The notes: a model not told the origin generated them from the sequence alone. 64,000 nt of DNA from Mesobacillus jeotgali (GCF_031759225.1 NZ_CP134494.1:4338501-4402500), one strand, 5' to 3'. Counted from the first letter of the stretch, positions 35,308-45,089 are shown. Numbers and translations: made by a program.

Positions 35308-38300
35308 AACTTCACTAAAGCTCCCTTTTCGACAATCTCAAATGAAATCACGGTTGTTTTCTCATTGCCTGCTTCATCATAGGCAGTTACCTTAATTTCG
35401 TATGGCTTGATTTCAGCCAACTTGGTTTTGATTACTTGGAAGCCATCCTCTTCTACTACATCTCCGTCAAACATTTCACCGTTGATCATGACAGATTTAA
35501 TTTTGTCATTCGGATTATTCAGACGGATGGAAATATCAACTGGGTCATAGTATTTCTCTTTATTTTTCACACCTTCATAAACTACCTTTGGCGCGGTTTT
35601 GTCGATGATAAACTCGACGCTCAACTGCTGGATATTACCTGCCTTATCCTTAACTTCAAAGAACATGACGTGCTTTCCTTCTTCTTTGATCGGATCGCCA
35701 GCTTCATATGGTTTACCGTCAAGCATCATTGCGATAATGTCATATGAATTCATGTCTTCGATTAAAAGCTGAGGCAGAAGGTCGGTGTTGAAATAGTTAT
35801 TGGAAATAGGCTCTTTAAACTTAATGACTGGCTTTGTTTTATCAATCGTGAAGACGATTGTTCTGGATGATACATTATTCGCCAGGTCTGTAATGACGGC
35901 TTTTAAAATATAATCCTGTTCGTACTCAAGTTTGGTGCCGTTTTCGAATGTCTTGCCGTTCAAGGTTACCGATGTTTTGCTGCGATCCAGATGGATATCT
36001 GAATATGTCACTTTCGGTGCGATATCCTTATTGAAGAATCCATCAAGTACGCCGGTAATATTCAGCATTGGCTTTGTTGTATCAAGCGTGAAGCTGATTT
36101 CCAGTGTTGATTCATTGCCTGCTTTGTCGCGCGCGAGAACTTTGTATATATATTTCATTTCCCTTGCTGCAACAGGAACGTTTTTACCAAGGTTTGCTCC
36201 ATTGTTCAGAGTCGCAGAAACGATCATATCCTCTGCTTCAGCAAGGGCAAACTCCGGAGTGAATACTTCATTGATATATTCTCCGTCTTTAATGACGCGA
36301 TTCTGCCCTTTGAATTTTGGAGTGATGACAGGCTTTGTCTTGTCGATCGTGAACTTCATTGTCTTGCTGAAGCTGTTGCCCGCTTTGTCGGTTGCTTCCA
36401 CTAAAATGTTGTATTCACCTTCGGCGCTGAAGTTATGGCGGAGCGAAGCAAGATTTCCATTCACCGAGAAACCGCCGGCATTATATCTTGCTCCATTCCT
36501 GGTCACCGTAATTTTGTTGATATCGAGGTTTACGTCTTTGATTGAAACGTTAACTGGTTTATCAACATTGTAATAGGCATTATTTTCGACACCTGTGATC
36601 TCGATTTCCGGCTTGGTTTTGTCGATTGTAAACGTCCTTTTCTCAGCGATTGGACCGTTACCGGCTTTATCCTTCGCATTTGCCTGGATCGTGTAAAGTC
36701 CATCCCTGTTAAAATTGTATCCTAATTTAGATAGCTTTCCGGTATTCTTCCAGCTGCCGATAGAGAATGCAGAACCATCTTTTGTTGCGCTGATGCTTAC
36801 ATCATTCGTTTCATAATTTAACTCATCAATTGAGATGGTCACATTTTTGTTTTCTGGATTGAATGAGTTGTTTTCTACTCCATCGATTTTTACGACTGGA
36901 TTGGTTTTGTCGATGATGAAGGAAAGCTCTTCCTCTTTCTGTGTATTTCCAGCTTTATCTGTCGACTTTAGGTTGATTACATAGTTACCTTCTTCAAAGA
37001 ATGTATAACTGTTAACAGCAACTGTTTTTGAATCTGCAAGCAATTTCAATTGACCCACATTATATGGCTTGCCATTTTTCTCAACACTTAGAACTGTGTC
37101 TGACAGATTGATATTCCGGTCTTCAACCTTCATTTTGACCAGCATGTTTTTGCTATAATTGAAACCATTTTCAATCTCAGTTGCAAGTTCTACTTTGGGT
37201 TCTGTTTTGTCAATCGTGAAATTGAGCGATTTTGTATCCGCACTGTTTCCTGCAGCATCCTCTGATTTCACGGTGATTTCATAGTCACCATCCGCTTCAA
37301 AACGATGCTTTAAAGTTGTTTCTTGATCATCATTTTTCCACTGAACAGGGTACTTGACTTTTTCCCCGTCGAATTTAAATTCTATTTCAACATTATTATT
37401 ATCAAAGTTTCGCTCGTTGACCTGAATGATGATTTCTCGGTCTTTGTTACTGAAGGAGTTGTCATCAGCACCGGTGATTTTAATTGTCGGCGGTGTATCA
37501 TCAACCGTGAATGTCCTTTTCAATGTTGACTGGTTTCCAGCCTTATCCATTGCTATGACGGTGAATTCATAGTTTCCTTCGCCCTTGAATGTATAGTCAT
37601 TTGTAGTTTTTTCATCCTTATCGGTCCAGGCAAGCTCCTGTTTCTCTCCGCCATTAACCTTGTAATAGACATCTACATTCATAAATTCATGGTTATGCTC
37701 ATCTATTTCGACGTTGATTGAGTTTCCGCCTTTTACAAAGTCTTTCTCATTTATACCGGTAAAAGTAAGCTCAGGGTTCGTTTTATCAATCGTGAATTGG
37801 ATTGGCTTAATGGCATAACTATTTCCCTTTTTGTCATATCCTTCGAATTCTAACTTGTAATCTCCTTCTTCTTCAAAATCCAAAACTTGATAAGCCGTCT
37901 TCAGTCTTCCTTTGTTTCCTTTTGTCCATTTGTCATATTCAACAAATGTACCGTCTTCTTTAGTCACTTTCAGGACAGACTTGCTCAGATCAAGTGTCAA
38001 ATCCTCGATGGTGAAAGTAGCATCCTTCAATCCAGGATAGTGACCATTTTGCTGCAGATTTGTTATCGTCAGTTCCGGATTATTCTGGTCAATTGTAAAA
38101 AAGATTGGTGAAGCATTCACAGGTTTGTTTGTTGCTTTGTCCTGGATGTCAAAACGAATCTCATAGTTTCCATCAACATCGTAGCTATATTTATATAGTG
38201 CACCTTTGAGGCCAACGTCCTTTATTTCCTCGATTACCGGTTTATCTTTTAACTCCTCACCATCCCGCCAAACAGAGATTTTTGTGTTAACTAAATCAAA

Positions 38301-40109
38301 GTTCTCGTCTGTCACTTTGATGGTGAAATTCTGTACTCCTCCGTATTCTTCACCTTCATTCAAATCCAGAATTTCAAGAACTGGAGGTTTTTGATCCATT
38401 ATAAAGTTGAATGGACCTTTAGAGCTCTGGTTATTAAAGAAATCATTTGCTGTCACTTCAACACTGTATTTGCCATCTTCTTTAAAAATATGTTCTGTAT
38501 GAGCAGTAAATAAGAGTTGCGTAAATGGATTATGGGTAACTTCTGCTCCATCCTTTTTTATGTTTAGCGACTTTTCAGTTAAAGTTAAATCTGTGACGAA
38601 AAAGTCAATTTGAGTATCTTTGTTAAAATACTGGCCTTCGAGCTGCTCATTCTCAAGACTTCCCGCCTTCATCGAGATGAAAGGACCGGATTCTTTATCG
38701 ATTTTAAACTTGGTGGTTTCATTCACTTCATTGCCAGCCTTGTCGATGGCAGTTGCCTGAATGCTATATTCACCTTCTTCAGACGCTGTGAAAGTAGTTT
38801 TTCCATTTTCAAATCTTGTCGAAATGCTCTTTTCTTCACCGTTAGAATTCTGCATTTTCACCGTTACATTAGATGATTGTATGTTAGTTTCATGCAGTTC
38901 AATCTCAACTTCCATACTCTCATTCTTTTGTAAGCTATAATTTTTATCCTTCTCAATACTGTAAGTATATTTAGGCCTTGTATTGTCGACAACGAAAGAA
39001 TATGTGACAGGGTCATGGAGAATCCCCTTATTGTGATGGTCCTTAACGGTTACTTTGACTTGATAAACCCCATCCGGTTTAGCAGTACCACCCTTTGTGA
39101 GGTCATACTCGAATGTTTCTGTTGTTCTTTTTGCAGGAACCATTTGCTGCTCGGGAAGTTCCTCACCATCCTTGATAATGTCCAAGCTTGCTTCCCCAAT
39201 CAGGATCTCACTGTCAACTTTGATGCCGATTTGCTGTGTTATGGCAAAATCCTTAATGGCTTTTCCGCCATCATTCATGTTGAACACCGATACTACCGGT
39301 TCATTGCCCGGCTTAGATACGGTCAAATAAAAGGTTTCCGAAACATTGTTACCTGCTTTGTCTGTTGCTTCTATGATTACTTCATAATTGCCGTTTTCTT
39401 TAAAAAGAAGATCTTTTGTATACTTTCCATCCTCTGTAACCTCTGCAGTAAAGATTTCTGCCGCTTCGTCGTTCTTCTTCTTGTGAATCTTTATTGAATC
39501 CTGTACAACGTTTGCTTCGTTGACCACTGCAGTTAACATGACATCTTCAGTGTAAAAATCATCGTTAACAAGGCCGTTTGAGCTATTCAACTCTGCTGTT
39601 GGATTGGTGGTGTCACGATTAACAGTAAAGGAACCCTCAGAAGCCGGGTTATTCCATTTTTCCAGAGCCACTACTTCGACATCTACCTTTATCTCCCCAT
39701 CAGCTGCCACTGGTACGGAAACAGTGTATAATCCTTTAAAAGCTTCCCCTGTTCCTTCTGGGGTAACCGTTACGTTATTAATCACGGTTTCCCCTTGTGT
39801 TGCTGAAACCGATATTGGTTTGTCAACATCTGGATTAATATTAGTTTTATCCTTGACTCTGCCATAATCATCTCCCAAATTAACTACAAAAGAAATGTTT
39901 TCTTTGTTAGTCCATATTTCCTTTGAAGGCTGGGATTCCATTTCCCATTGAAGACCAAGATCATCGAAAGAGATATACCTTTTAGGATCAGTCTGCTCTG
40001 AAAGAACTTTTCCATTTAAAATTAAAATTGAGGATATCATCACCAAGACGATAGGAATAACAATTGTCCATTTATTGGGCCGCCTTTTCTTTTTCCTAGG
40101 TTCGAGCAT
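35196..40109 (-). CDS. Giant Ig-like repeat protein anchored at both ends
   Basis: 1637 residues. A basic start (MLEPRKKKRRPNKW) precedes a transmembrane helix (about 15-36); another (PLLGGTIAGLVGLLGAAATV) lies near 1605-1625 before RRRKVKVEEE, so both ends are cytoplasmic and about 1560 residues are outside. These form about 15 bacterial Ig-like repeats of 85-100 residues, each closing with a motif such as FTIDKTKPEIEITG and containing DKAGN. The topology (two end anchors, long extracellular middle) is like EsaA/YueB of T7SSb, which this locus lacks, though the sequence is unrelated. Last gene of the FHA-PP2C-kinase operon. AAGGAG lies seven bases before the ATG. Confidence 0.88.
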   Translation of the reverse strand: MLEPRKKKRRPNKWTIVIPIVLVMISSILILNGKVLSEQTDPKRYISFDDLGLQWEMESQPSKEIWTNKENISFVVNLGDDYGRVKDKTNINPDVDKPISVSATQGETVINNVTVTPEGTGEAFKGLYTVSVPVAADGEIKVDVEVVALEKWNNPASEGSFTVNRDTTNPTAELNSSNGLVNDDFYTEDVMLTAVVNEANVVQDSIKIHKKKNDEAAEIFTAEVTEDGKYTKDLLFKENGNYEVIIEATDKAGNNVSETFYLTVSKPGNEPVVSVFNMNDGGKAIKDFAITQQIGIKVDSEILIGEASLDIIKDGEELPEQQMVPAKRTTETFEYDLTKGGTAKPDGVYQVKVTVKDHHNKGILHDPVTYSFVVDNTRPKYTYSIEKDKNYSLQKNESMEVEIELHETNIQSSNVTVKMQNSNGEEKSISTRFENGKTTFTASEEGEYSIQATAIDKAGNEVNETTKFKIDKESGPFISMKAGSLENEQLEGQYFNKDTQIDFFVTDLTLTEKSLNIKKDGAEVTHNPFTQLLFTAHTEHIFKEDGKYSVEVTANDFFNNQSSKGPFNFIMDQKPPVLEILDLNEGEEYGGVQNFTIKVTDENFDLVNTKISVWRDGEELKDKPVIEEIKDVGLKGALYKYSYDVDGNYEIRFDIQDKATNKPVNASPIFFTIDQNNPELTITNLQQNGHYPGLKDATFTIEDLTLDLSKSVLKVTKEDGTFVEYDKWTKGNKGRLKTAYQVLDFEEEGDYKLEFEGYDKKGNSYAIKPIQFTIDKTNPELTFTGINEKDFVKGGNSINVEIDEHNHEFMNVDVYYKVNGGEKQELAWTDKDEKTTNDYTFKGEGNYEFTVIAMDKAGNQSTLKRTFTVDDTPPTIKITGADDNSFSNKDREIIIQVNERNFDNNNVEIEFKFDGEKVKYPVQWKNDDQETTLKHRFEADGDYEITVKSEDAAGNSADTKSLNFTIDKTEPKVELATEIENGFNYSKNMLVKMKVEDRNINLSDTVLSVEKNGKPYNVGQLKLLADSKTVAVNSYTFFEEGNYVINLKSTDKAGNTQKEEELSFIIDKTNPVVKIDGVENNSFNPENKNVTISIDELNYETNDVSISATKDGSAFSIGSWKNTGKLSKLGYNFNRDGLYTIQANAKDKAGNGPIAEKRTFTIDKTKPEIEITGVENNAYYNVDKPVNVSIKDVNLDINKITVTRNGARYNAGGFSVNGNLASLRHNFSAEGEYNILVEATDKAGNSFSKTMKFTIDKTKPVITPKFKGQNRVIKDGEYINEVFTPEFALAEAEDMIVSATLNNGANLGKNVPVAAREMKYIYKVLARDKAGNESTLEISFTLDTTKPMLNITGVLDGFFNKDIAPKVTYSDIHLDRSKTSVTLNGKTFENGTKLEYEQDYILKAVITDLANNVSSRTIVFTIDKTKPVIKFKEPISNNYFNTDLLPQLLIEDMNSYDIIAMMLDGKPYEAGDPIKEEGKHVMFFEVKDKAGNIQQLSVEFIIDKTAPKVVYEGVKNKEKYYDPVDISIRLNNPNDKIKSVMINGEMFDGDVVEEDGFQVIKTKLAEIKPYEIKVTAYDEAGNEKTTVISFEIVEKGALVKFYENKPLLGGTIAGLVGLLGAAATVLVRRRKVKVEEE

Positions 40110-40124
40110 TTCTGATTCTCCTTT

Positions 40125-40790
40125 TTAAATAATAGATTCTGAGTGGACTATCATGATATCCACTTGTTTCTGAAAGCGTGGTTCTTCTTCTGTCAGCAAG
40201 GTGGTTTCTTCGAAGTTATCCAATAGTGTTGTTTCACCAAGTAAAGTCGTTTCATCATGGTCTGCCGTCAGGACGGTGGTTTCATTCCACTCGGACAGGA
40301 TGGTCGTCTCGGTTGGTGAGTCATGAGAAACACTTCGGCTGGATGGGACTGCTGCTGCAATTGGTTCTCGCATTGGAGTTTCTTTTAATAAAGCTGTCGG
40401 CTCGAGTCCATCTGGTGATAGCAATGCCGTCGGCTCCAAGCCTTCTTGTTTTAGCAAGGCTGTATTCCGGAAACTCTCCTGGCTCAAAAGAGCTGTTGGG
40501 TCAATCTGACCGCTCGCCATCTTTTCCGTTGGTTCCACATACTCACCAGCTGCCACTTCCTTATCGACATTCTTGCGGACATGGATTTCCTTTGTAGTCG
40601 GCTTTGTAATTGCATCGGTCTGGTTGCTGGCTGTCGTCTTCCGGGCTTTTCTCCCCGCACCAGGAAAATTCCAGCCCGTCAGATCAGTAATGACCTGGGC
40701 AATATTGAGTTTCACGTAGGTCAGAACCGCAATCACTAGCGCGATCACCGCACCTGCCAAACCGCCGTAAAACATAATCTGGTATGCCAA
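40125..40790 (-). CDS. Membrane protein with repeated Thr-x-x-Leu motifs (candidate phospho-threonine scaffold)
   Basis: 221 residues: one transmembrane helix (about 7-27), a basic linker, then repeats. Four units with TALL at Thr99, 110, 121 and 132 are spaced exactly 11 residues apart (PTALLSQES, NTALLKQEG, PTALLSPDG, PTALLKETP). Five TT-x-L units follow (ETTILSE, ETTVLTA, ETTLLGE, TTLLDN, ETTLLTEE). The ETT-hydrophobic-L pattern matches sites phosphorylated by Hanks kinases and bound by FHA domains, and similar motifs occur in the FHA protein and EssC here. No known family recognised. Start is TTG at 40790 with only a weak ribosome binding site; ATG at 40775 is an alternative. Confidence 0.78.
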   Translation of the reverse strand: MAYQIMFYGGLAGAVIALVIAVLTYVKLNIAQVITDLTGWNFPGAGRKARKTTASNQTDAITKPTTKEIHVRKNVDKEVAAGEYVEPTEKMASGQIDPTALLSQESFRNTALLKQEGLEPTALLSPDGLEPTALLKETPMREPIAAAVPSSRSVSHDSPTETTILSEWNETTVLTADHDETTLLGETTLLDNFEETTLLTEEEPRFQKQVDIMIVHSESII

Positions 40791-40819
40791 TTTTCTTCAA
40801 CTGCCTTCCTTGGGAGCAT

Positions 40820-40866
40820 GGGGACGTACTTTTTGTTTCTTTTTCGGAAGCAAAAGGTACATCCCT
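40820..40866. repeat. GGGACGTAC palindrome inside the operon
   Basis: GGGACGTACT and GGTACATCCC form an imperfect long-loop hairpin of the same family as 23229-23286, between the kinase stop and the scaffold start. Confidence 0.6.
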
Positions 40867-40884
40867 CCGCTTCTCTCTGCTCCC

Positions 40885-42828
40885 CTAGAGAATATTCAAG
40901 TTTTCCATGCGCCTGCTGAGCTTTTTGTACCCTTCGTCTTCCTTGGCACCTGGGAGACTTCCAGCCTTTTCAAAGACTTTTTTCGCTTCAGCGTAGTTCC
41001 GCTTGCCTTCTTCTTTGGTTTGTTCGATGTCCAGGAGTAGATTGCCAAGCTTAACATTGGCGTTGATGCTGTCAGGAAACTTTTTCAGCACCGTGTTCCG
41101 GAAGTGCTCGACTGCACGGGAGAATTCACCCATCTCCTGATAGATGACGCCAATTTTGACATAGACGTCTTCCTGGTCTGCGACGTTCAAATCAAGGAGG
41201 TTGTTGTAATGTTCGATTGCCTGTTCATAATCGTCACGGGCGCTCGCTTTGTCCTCGGAATTCACGCCGCGGCTGTAGTAGGCTTGGGCAAGCTTCTGTT
41301 CGAATTCCATCTCGTATTTGAATTGGAGCTGCTCGTTTTCAAGCTTTGCCAGCACTTCCTTCGCCTTCTGGACAATCTCGATTGCCTGGGTATTCGCGTC
41401 AGGAATCTGGCTCTTATATGAAATATAAATATTTGCTAGAGAGTTATAGTTATCGATTTTTTTGCTGTCATTGGCAAGACCATCATTGTACTCGTGGAAC
41501 TCCTGAAGGTCTCCGGCAAACTTCGTATAGTCGACATTCAGGCTGCTCATCGTCGTTGCCAGCGACTTATAATATTTAGCATCCGGCAGTTCTTTTTCAT
41601 CCACCTGCTGGAAGTATTTCAGCGCATTGTTGTAGTCCCTTTTCACATCGAAAAAGGTCATTCCCATTTTGAAAAGAACTTCGTTATTCTTATGGACTCC
41701 GCCGTATTCATCCTGTATGTATGATTCCAGCTTGGCGAGCCCTTCGTCAGTCTGGTTTCTATTAATATATAAATCAAGCAGATTTATGTAAGCCTCCGGA
41801 CGCCCGTTGTCGACGCGGGTTGCGCTCTCGAGCAGCTTGATCGCCTCGGTCTGCTCACCGTCCATCAACGCGATGCTCGCTTGGTTGACCAGATTCATAT
41901 AATCCTGGAACTGCTCATTTTTCATTCCTTTGTACCCGAGAACGGAGGTTGTTGAGAATGCCAGGAACAGTACCGCGGGAACAAGGAACATCGCCAGTTT
42001 TTTGATCAGCATGTTCTTGTAGCCCTTCGTCAGCCTGTTGATATGCTCGAGGTCATAACTCAGCTCCTCGCAGTTCTGGTAACGGTTCTCCGGCTCGGAC
42101 TGGGTGCATTTTTTGATGATATGCTCAAGACCCTCGGGAAGCGTCGGGTCCCATTCGCGGATCGGCCTGATTTCAAATGGCGGCTCGCTCAGGTTTTTGC
42201 CGGTGACGAGATGGTAAAGCGTGATTCCCAGACTATAAATATCGGTTTTCGCATCCGTCTGCCTGCCGGAAATCTGTTCAGGAGCCGCATATCCCTTCGT
42301 TCCGAGATTCGTAGTGTCTGAGAGATTCTCGGTCTTGAATTCACGTGCGATCCCGAAGTCAATCAGCTTGATTTTCCCCTCTGGCGTCAACATGACATTA
42401 TCTGGCTTCATGTCTCTGTAAATGATCGGGTACGGCTTCCTGGTGTGCAGGTATCCTAGCACATCGCTCAGCTGTTTTGCCCACTCGATCACTTTTTTTG
42501 CGGGGATTTTGCCGTCACGCTTGAGGCGTTCCTTCAGTGACTCGCCCTCGATATAGTCCATCACCACGTAAATATCGCCCTCGGACTCGATGATGTCATA
42601 GATCTTCGGCAGCGAACCGTGGTCGAGCTTCTTCAGCATGTTCGCCTCGACGACCAGGCTGTTGATCAGTAGCTCATTATTGCTGTTGCTGCGCTTGCGG
42701 ATATCCTTGACGACGAGCGACTTGTTCAGCCGGTTGTCCATCGCCAGGTAAACGACGCTCATGCCGCCGCGCCCGATTTCCTTCAATATTTCATATCTAT
42801 CATCAATGATCGTGCCAATTTGTATCAA
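40885..42828 (-). CDS. Membrane Ser/Thr protein kinase with TPR-like extracellular region
   Basis: Hanks-type kinase. Numbered from the ATG at 42834: Gly loop GRGGMSVVYLA (21-31), Lys43, catalytic RDMKPDN (140-146), DFG (159-161) and APE (184-186) are all present, so it should be active. A transmembrane helix (about 280-300) separates it from about 345 residues of TPR-like helical repeats (LYINRNQTDEGLAKLESYI; VKIGVIYQEMGEFSRAVEHF). GGAGG is one base from the ATG but seven from a TTG at 42828, which I prefer. Kinase-TM-outer-domain order recalls EssB/YukC, but that is a pseudokinase. Adjacent phosphatase and FHA genes supply its eraser and reader. Confidence 0.92.
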   Translation of the reverse strand: MIQIGTIIDDRYEILKEIGRGGMSVVYLAMDNRLNKSLVVKDIRKRSNSNNELLINSLVVEANMLKKLDHGSLPKIYDIIESEGDIYVVMDYIEGESLKERLKRDGKIPAKKVIEWAKQLSDVLGYLHTRKPYPIIYRDMKPDNVMLTPEGKIKLIDFGIAREFKTENLSDTTNLGTKGYAAPEQISGRQTDAKTDIYSLGITLYHLVTGKNLSEPPFEIRPIREWDPTLPEGLEHIIKKCTQSEPENRYQNCEELSYDLEHINRLTKGYKNMLIKKLAMFLVPAVLFLAFSTTSVLGYKGMKNEQFQDYMNLVNQASIALMDGEQTEAIKLLESATRVDNGRPEAYINLLDLYINRNQTDEGLAKLESYIQDEYGGVHKNNEVLFKMGMTFFDVKRDYNNALKYFQQVDEKELPDAKYYKSLATTMSSLNVDYTKFAGDLQEFHEYNDGLANDSKKIDNYNSLANIYISYKSQIPDANTQAIEIVQKAKEVLAKLENEQLQFKYEMEFEQKLAQAYYSRGVNSEDKASARDDYEQAIEHYNNLLDLNVADQEDVYVKIGVIYQEMGEFSRAVEHFRNTVLKKFPDSINANVKLGNLLLDIEQTKEEGKRNYAEAKKVFEKAGSLPGAKEDEGYKKLSRRMENLNIL

Positions 42829-42883
42829 TTTCATTCCTCCCAGAAACGTGGGGATAGCATTCCGTTTTTTGGGTTGTGAGAAA

Positions 42884-43657
42884 CTACCTCACGTCCCGTT
42901 TTGCCAGCAGAATCGAGATATTGTCTGTTTCCTGGCGTTCTTTTGCGAGCTCGACTAGTTCAATGAGCTTTTCTTTCATGAGTTTTTCTTCGGTAAAAGA
43001 CTGCGGGTTCAGGTGTGCGAGCATTTCCTCGTCTCTGATTTCATGGTAAAAGCCGTCGGTGCAGAGCATAAACATTGATTCGTTTTCCACTTCGCCCGAC
43101 GTGATAACGACGTTGATATCCTTTGTTGCGCCAACGCATTGGAGCAACACATTCCTCCGTGGGTCAATCCTCGCCTGTTCGGCGGTAATATTGCCGCGCT
43201 GCAGCTCGCGTTCGACGAGCGTCTGGTCTTCGGTCAGTTTGACAAGTTTTTCGTTGATGCTGTAAGCCCTGCTGTCACCAATCTGAAGAATAAAATATTG
43301 CTTGTGAAGGATGAGCAAAGCTGTAATCGTGGTCCCAAGCTTGATGTTCGAAGCCTCGCCATATTCAAGGATTTTCTGGTTCAGCTCGCGGACACGTTCC
43401 TCAAGCTTGACGGGAATTTCGTTTTCAGCGATGCCGCCTTCCAGCAATTCGGGCAGTTCCTGATCGAACCAGTCGGACATTCCTCTGATCACCGTGGCGC
43501 TTGCCAGTTCACCGTGAGACAGCCCGCCCATGCCATCGCAAATGATAAACAGGCCGATTTCACCTTCAAGAGTCTGGGCTGTTTTCAGCAACATGCCATC
43601 CTGATTCGTTTTTTTCTTGATTCCTATGTCAGTATGATAGGCCACTTGAAATGCCAT
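42884..43657 (-). CDS. PP2C-family protein serine/threonine phosphatase
   Basis: Reverses the phosphorylation made by the adjacent kinase; a cytoplasmic, manganese-dependent enzyme. The 257 residues show the metal-binding motifs IGIKKKTNQDG, FIICDGMGGLSHGE, LQIGDSRAY, LCTDGFYHEI and TDNISILLAKRD. AGGAGG is seven bases before the ATG at 43657; the in-frame TTG at 43675 is too early. It follows the FHA gene by about 20 bases. PrkC-PrpC is the best known such pair in B. subtilis, but this pair is a separate one dedicated to the T7SS locus. Confidence 0.93.
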   Translation of the reverse strand: MAFQVAYHTDIGIKKKTNQDGMLLKTAQTLEGEIGLFIICDGMGGLSHGELASATVIRGMSDWFDQELPELLEGGIAENEIPVKLEERVRELNQKILEYGEASNIKLGTTITALLILHKQYFILQIGDSRAYSINEKLVKLTEDQTLVERELQRGNITAEQARIDPRRNVLLQCVGATKDINVVITSGEVENESMFMLCTDGFYHEIRDEEMLAHLNPQSFTEEKLMKEKLIELVELAKERQETDNISILLAKRDVR

Positions 43658-43677
43658 CCTTGTTCCTCCTATCAATC

Positions 43678-44997
43678 TCAGTAAAGCCTGAAAATGAATT
43701 CCTCGTTCGCGAGCTTGATTTTATCTTCATGCTTGATTTTGACTTTCTCCTTTGGCGAAACCTTGACTCCATTCACAAAACTGCCGTTGGTAGAATGATT
43801 GTCTTCCAGGAAATATTCGCCGTTCGATACAATCACATGTGCATGGACCCGGCCGATCACTTTGTTTTCCGATGCAAAGTCCGCTCTCATCGGATCTCGG
43901 CCGATTTTGAAAAAGTCCTTGGCAATCGTGATTTTTTCATTCTTGGAAACAGCCAGTAAAAACGGCCTGCGGATCGAATGTCCAAGAGTAGTCGTCCCTT
44001 CATCCTCATCCGCCATTACACCAAGTACAGTGGTGCCTCCGTCCTCCTGTTCAATGCTGCTGGCAATTGCCGGCTGGATATTGATTGAAGTACCGCTGCC
44101 GAGTGCCGACGCCTCTTTTAACAAAGCGTTATTGTCACCAAGCTCAGCCCTGGTGATCCGTTTGTAGTTAACCTCTTCCTCGATTTCGAGCTTGCGGCCT
44201 GTTTTGACATCCTTCTTCTGGCTTGTATATTCCGAAGTCAGCACGCCATTGTCGACGCTCGTTTTCATGGTGTGAACCTCGCTGCCAGGGCTGTAGAAAT
44301 TCGGGTTAATCAATGGTGTTTCGAGCTCTGGTTCTTCTGTCGGGCTTTCTTCATCCGTTTGGACAGGTGCAGATGGTACTGCTTCCTGCTTCGGTTTTTC
44401 TGGCATCTTGTAAGGCTGGCGTATGAGTGTTTCCTCACCAGCCAGCTCATTCATTTTTTCCAGCAGGTGTTCTGGCGTTACGTCCTCCGTTTGCACCAGG
44501 TAGTTATGTAGTTTGATGAAGAACGCGGCATCATCATTTTCTTCGTAAGGAGCCGAAAGCAGCAATTCACGCAGAAAGTCTTTAAGTGATACCTTTTCAA
44601 AAATATTATTTTTTACAGGAAGATAGATAAAAACTAATCTGTTTGAAAAATTATCAATAAAGATCTCACGCTGGCTGAACACGAAATTCTCGATATCGAG
44701 GCCGCTTGCCTGGGCATCCACCAGCGTCTCGGCAATATTCAGGAAGCAGTTGAAGAGACGTTCCTTCGTCGCCGGCGTGGAATTCAGCATCTCAAGCGTG
44801 TTATCGGAAATCATGTCATAGCGAAGAAAGCAGTTATCCCCCTCTAAAATCGCATTGCACGTCAGGATTCCCGGAACCCGGCTCGCTCGCAGCAGCTCCA
44901 CCTGTCCGCCATCGATATCCGCCTTGCTGGCTGCATGATAATAAAGGAATTTCGAGATTCCGTAGCTTTCCAGTTTCAATTCCACCTGTTTGATCAT
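43678..44997 (-). CDS. FHA-domain protein with DUF6382-like N-terminus
   Basis: 439 residues. The first 190 match DUF6382, a family usually found with FHA domains; RYDMISDNTLEML and LDIENFVFSQREIFIDNF resemble the kinase-like fold of EssB/YukC, though without catalytic residues. A linker carries TTVL (Thr322-323) and TTTL (335-337), candidate phosphosites as in mycobacterial GarA. The C-terminal FHA domain (about 345-439) has GR at 366-367, GRVHAHV at 382-388 and STNGSFVNG at 402-410, the residues that hold phospho-threonine. First gene of the signalling operon, downstream of two 21-bp arrays. Confidence 0.88.
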   Translation of the reverse strand: MIKQVELKLESYGISKFLYYHAASKADIDGGQVELLRASRVPGILTCNAILEGDNCFLRYDMISDNTLEMLNSTPATKERLFNCFLNIAETLVDAQASGLDIENFVFSQREIFIDNFSNRLVFIYLPVKNNIFEKVSLKDFLRELLLSAPYEENDDAAFFIKLHNYLVQTEDVTPEHLLEKMNELAGEETLIRQPYKMPEKPKQEAVPSAPVQTDEESPTEEPELETPLINPNFYSPGSEVHTMKTSVDNGVLTSEYTSQKKDVKTGRKLEIEEEVNYKRITRAELGDNNALLKEASALGSGTSINIQPAIASSIEQEDGGTTVLGVMADEDEGTTTLGHSIRRPFLLAVSKNEKITIAKDFFKIGRDPMRADFASENKVIGRVHAHVIVSNGEYFLEDNHSTNGSFVNGVKVSPKEKVKIKHEDKIKLANEEFIFRLY

Positions 44998-45089
44998 TGC
45001 GCTTCGACTCCAATTTTGAATTTATGTATGGTTTGGTTCCACCTAACCTTTTTTTTAAAAAAAATGACTTTATTTACCGTGGAATAGTT

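Noticed and set aside
40885..42834. Kinase gene as a plain EssB/YukC orthologue
   Set aside because: EssB is a pseudokinase; here Lys43, RDMKPDN and DFG are intact and the outer part is TPR-like, so it is an active Hanks kinase rather than EssB.
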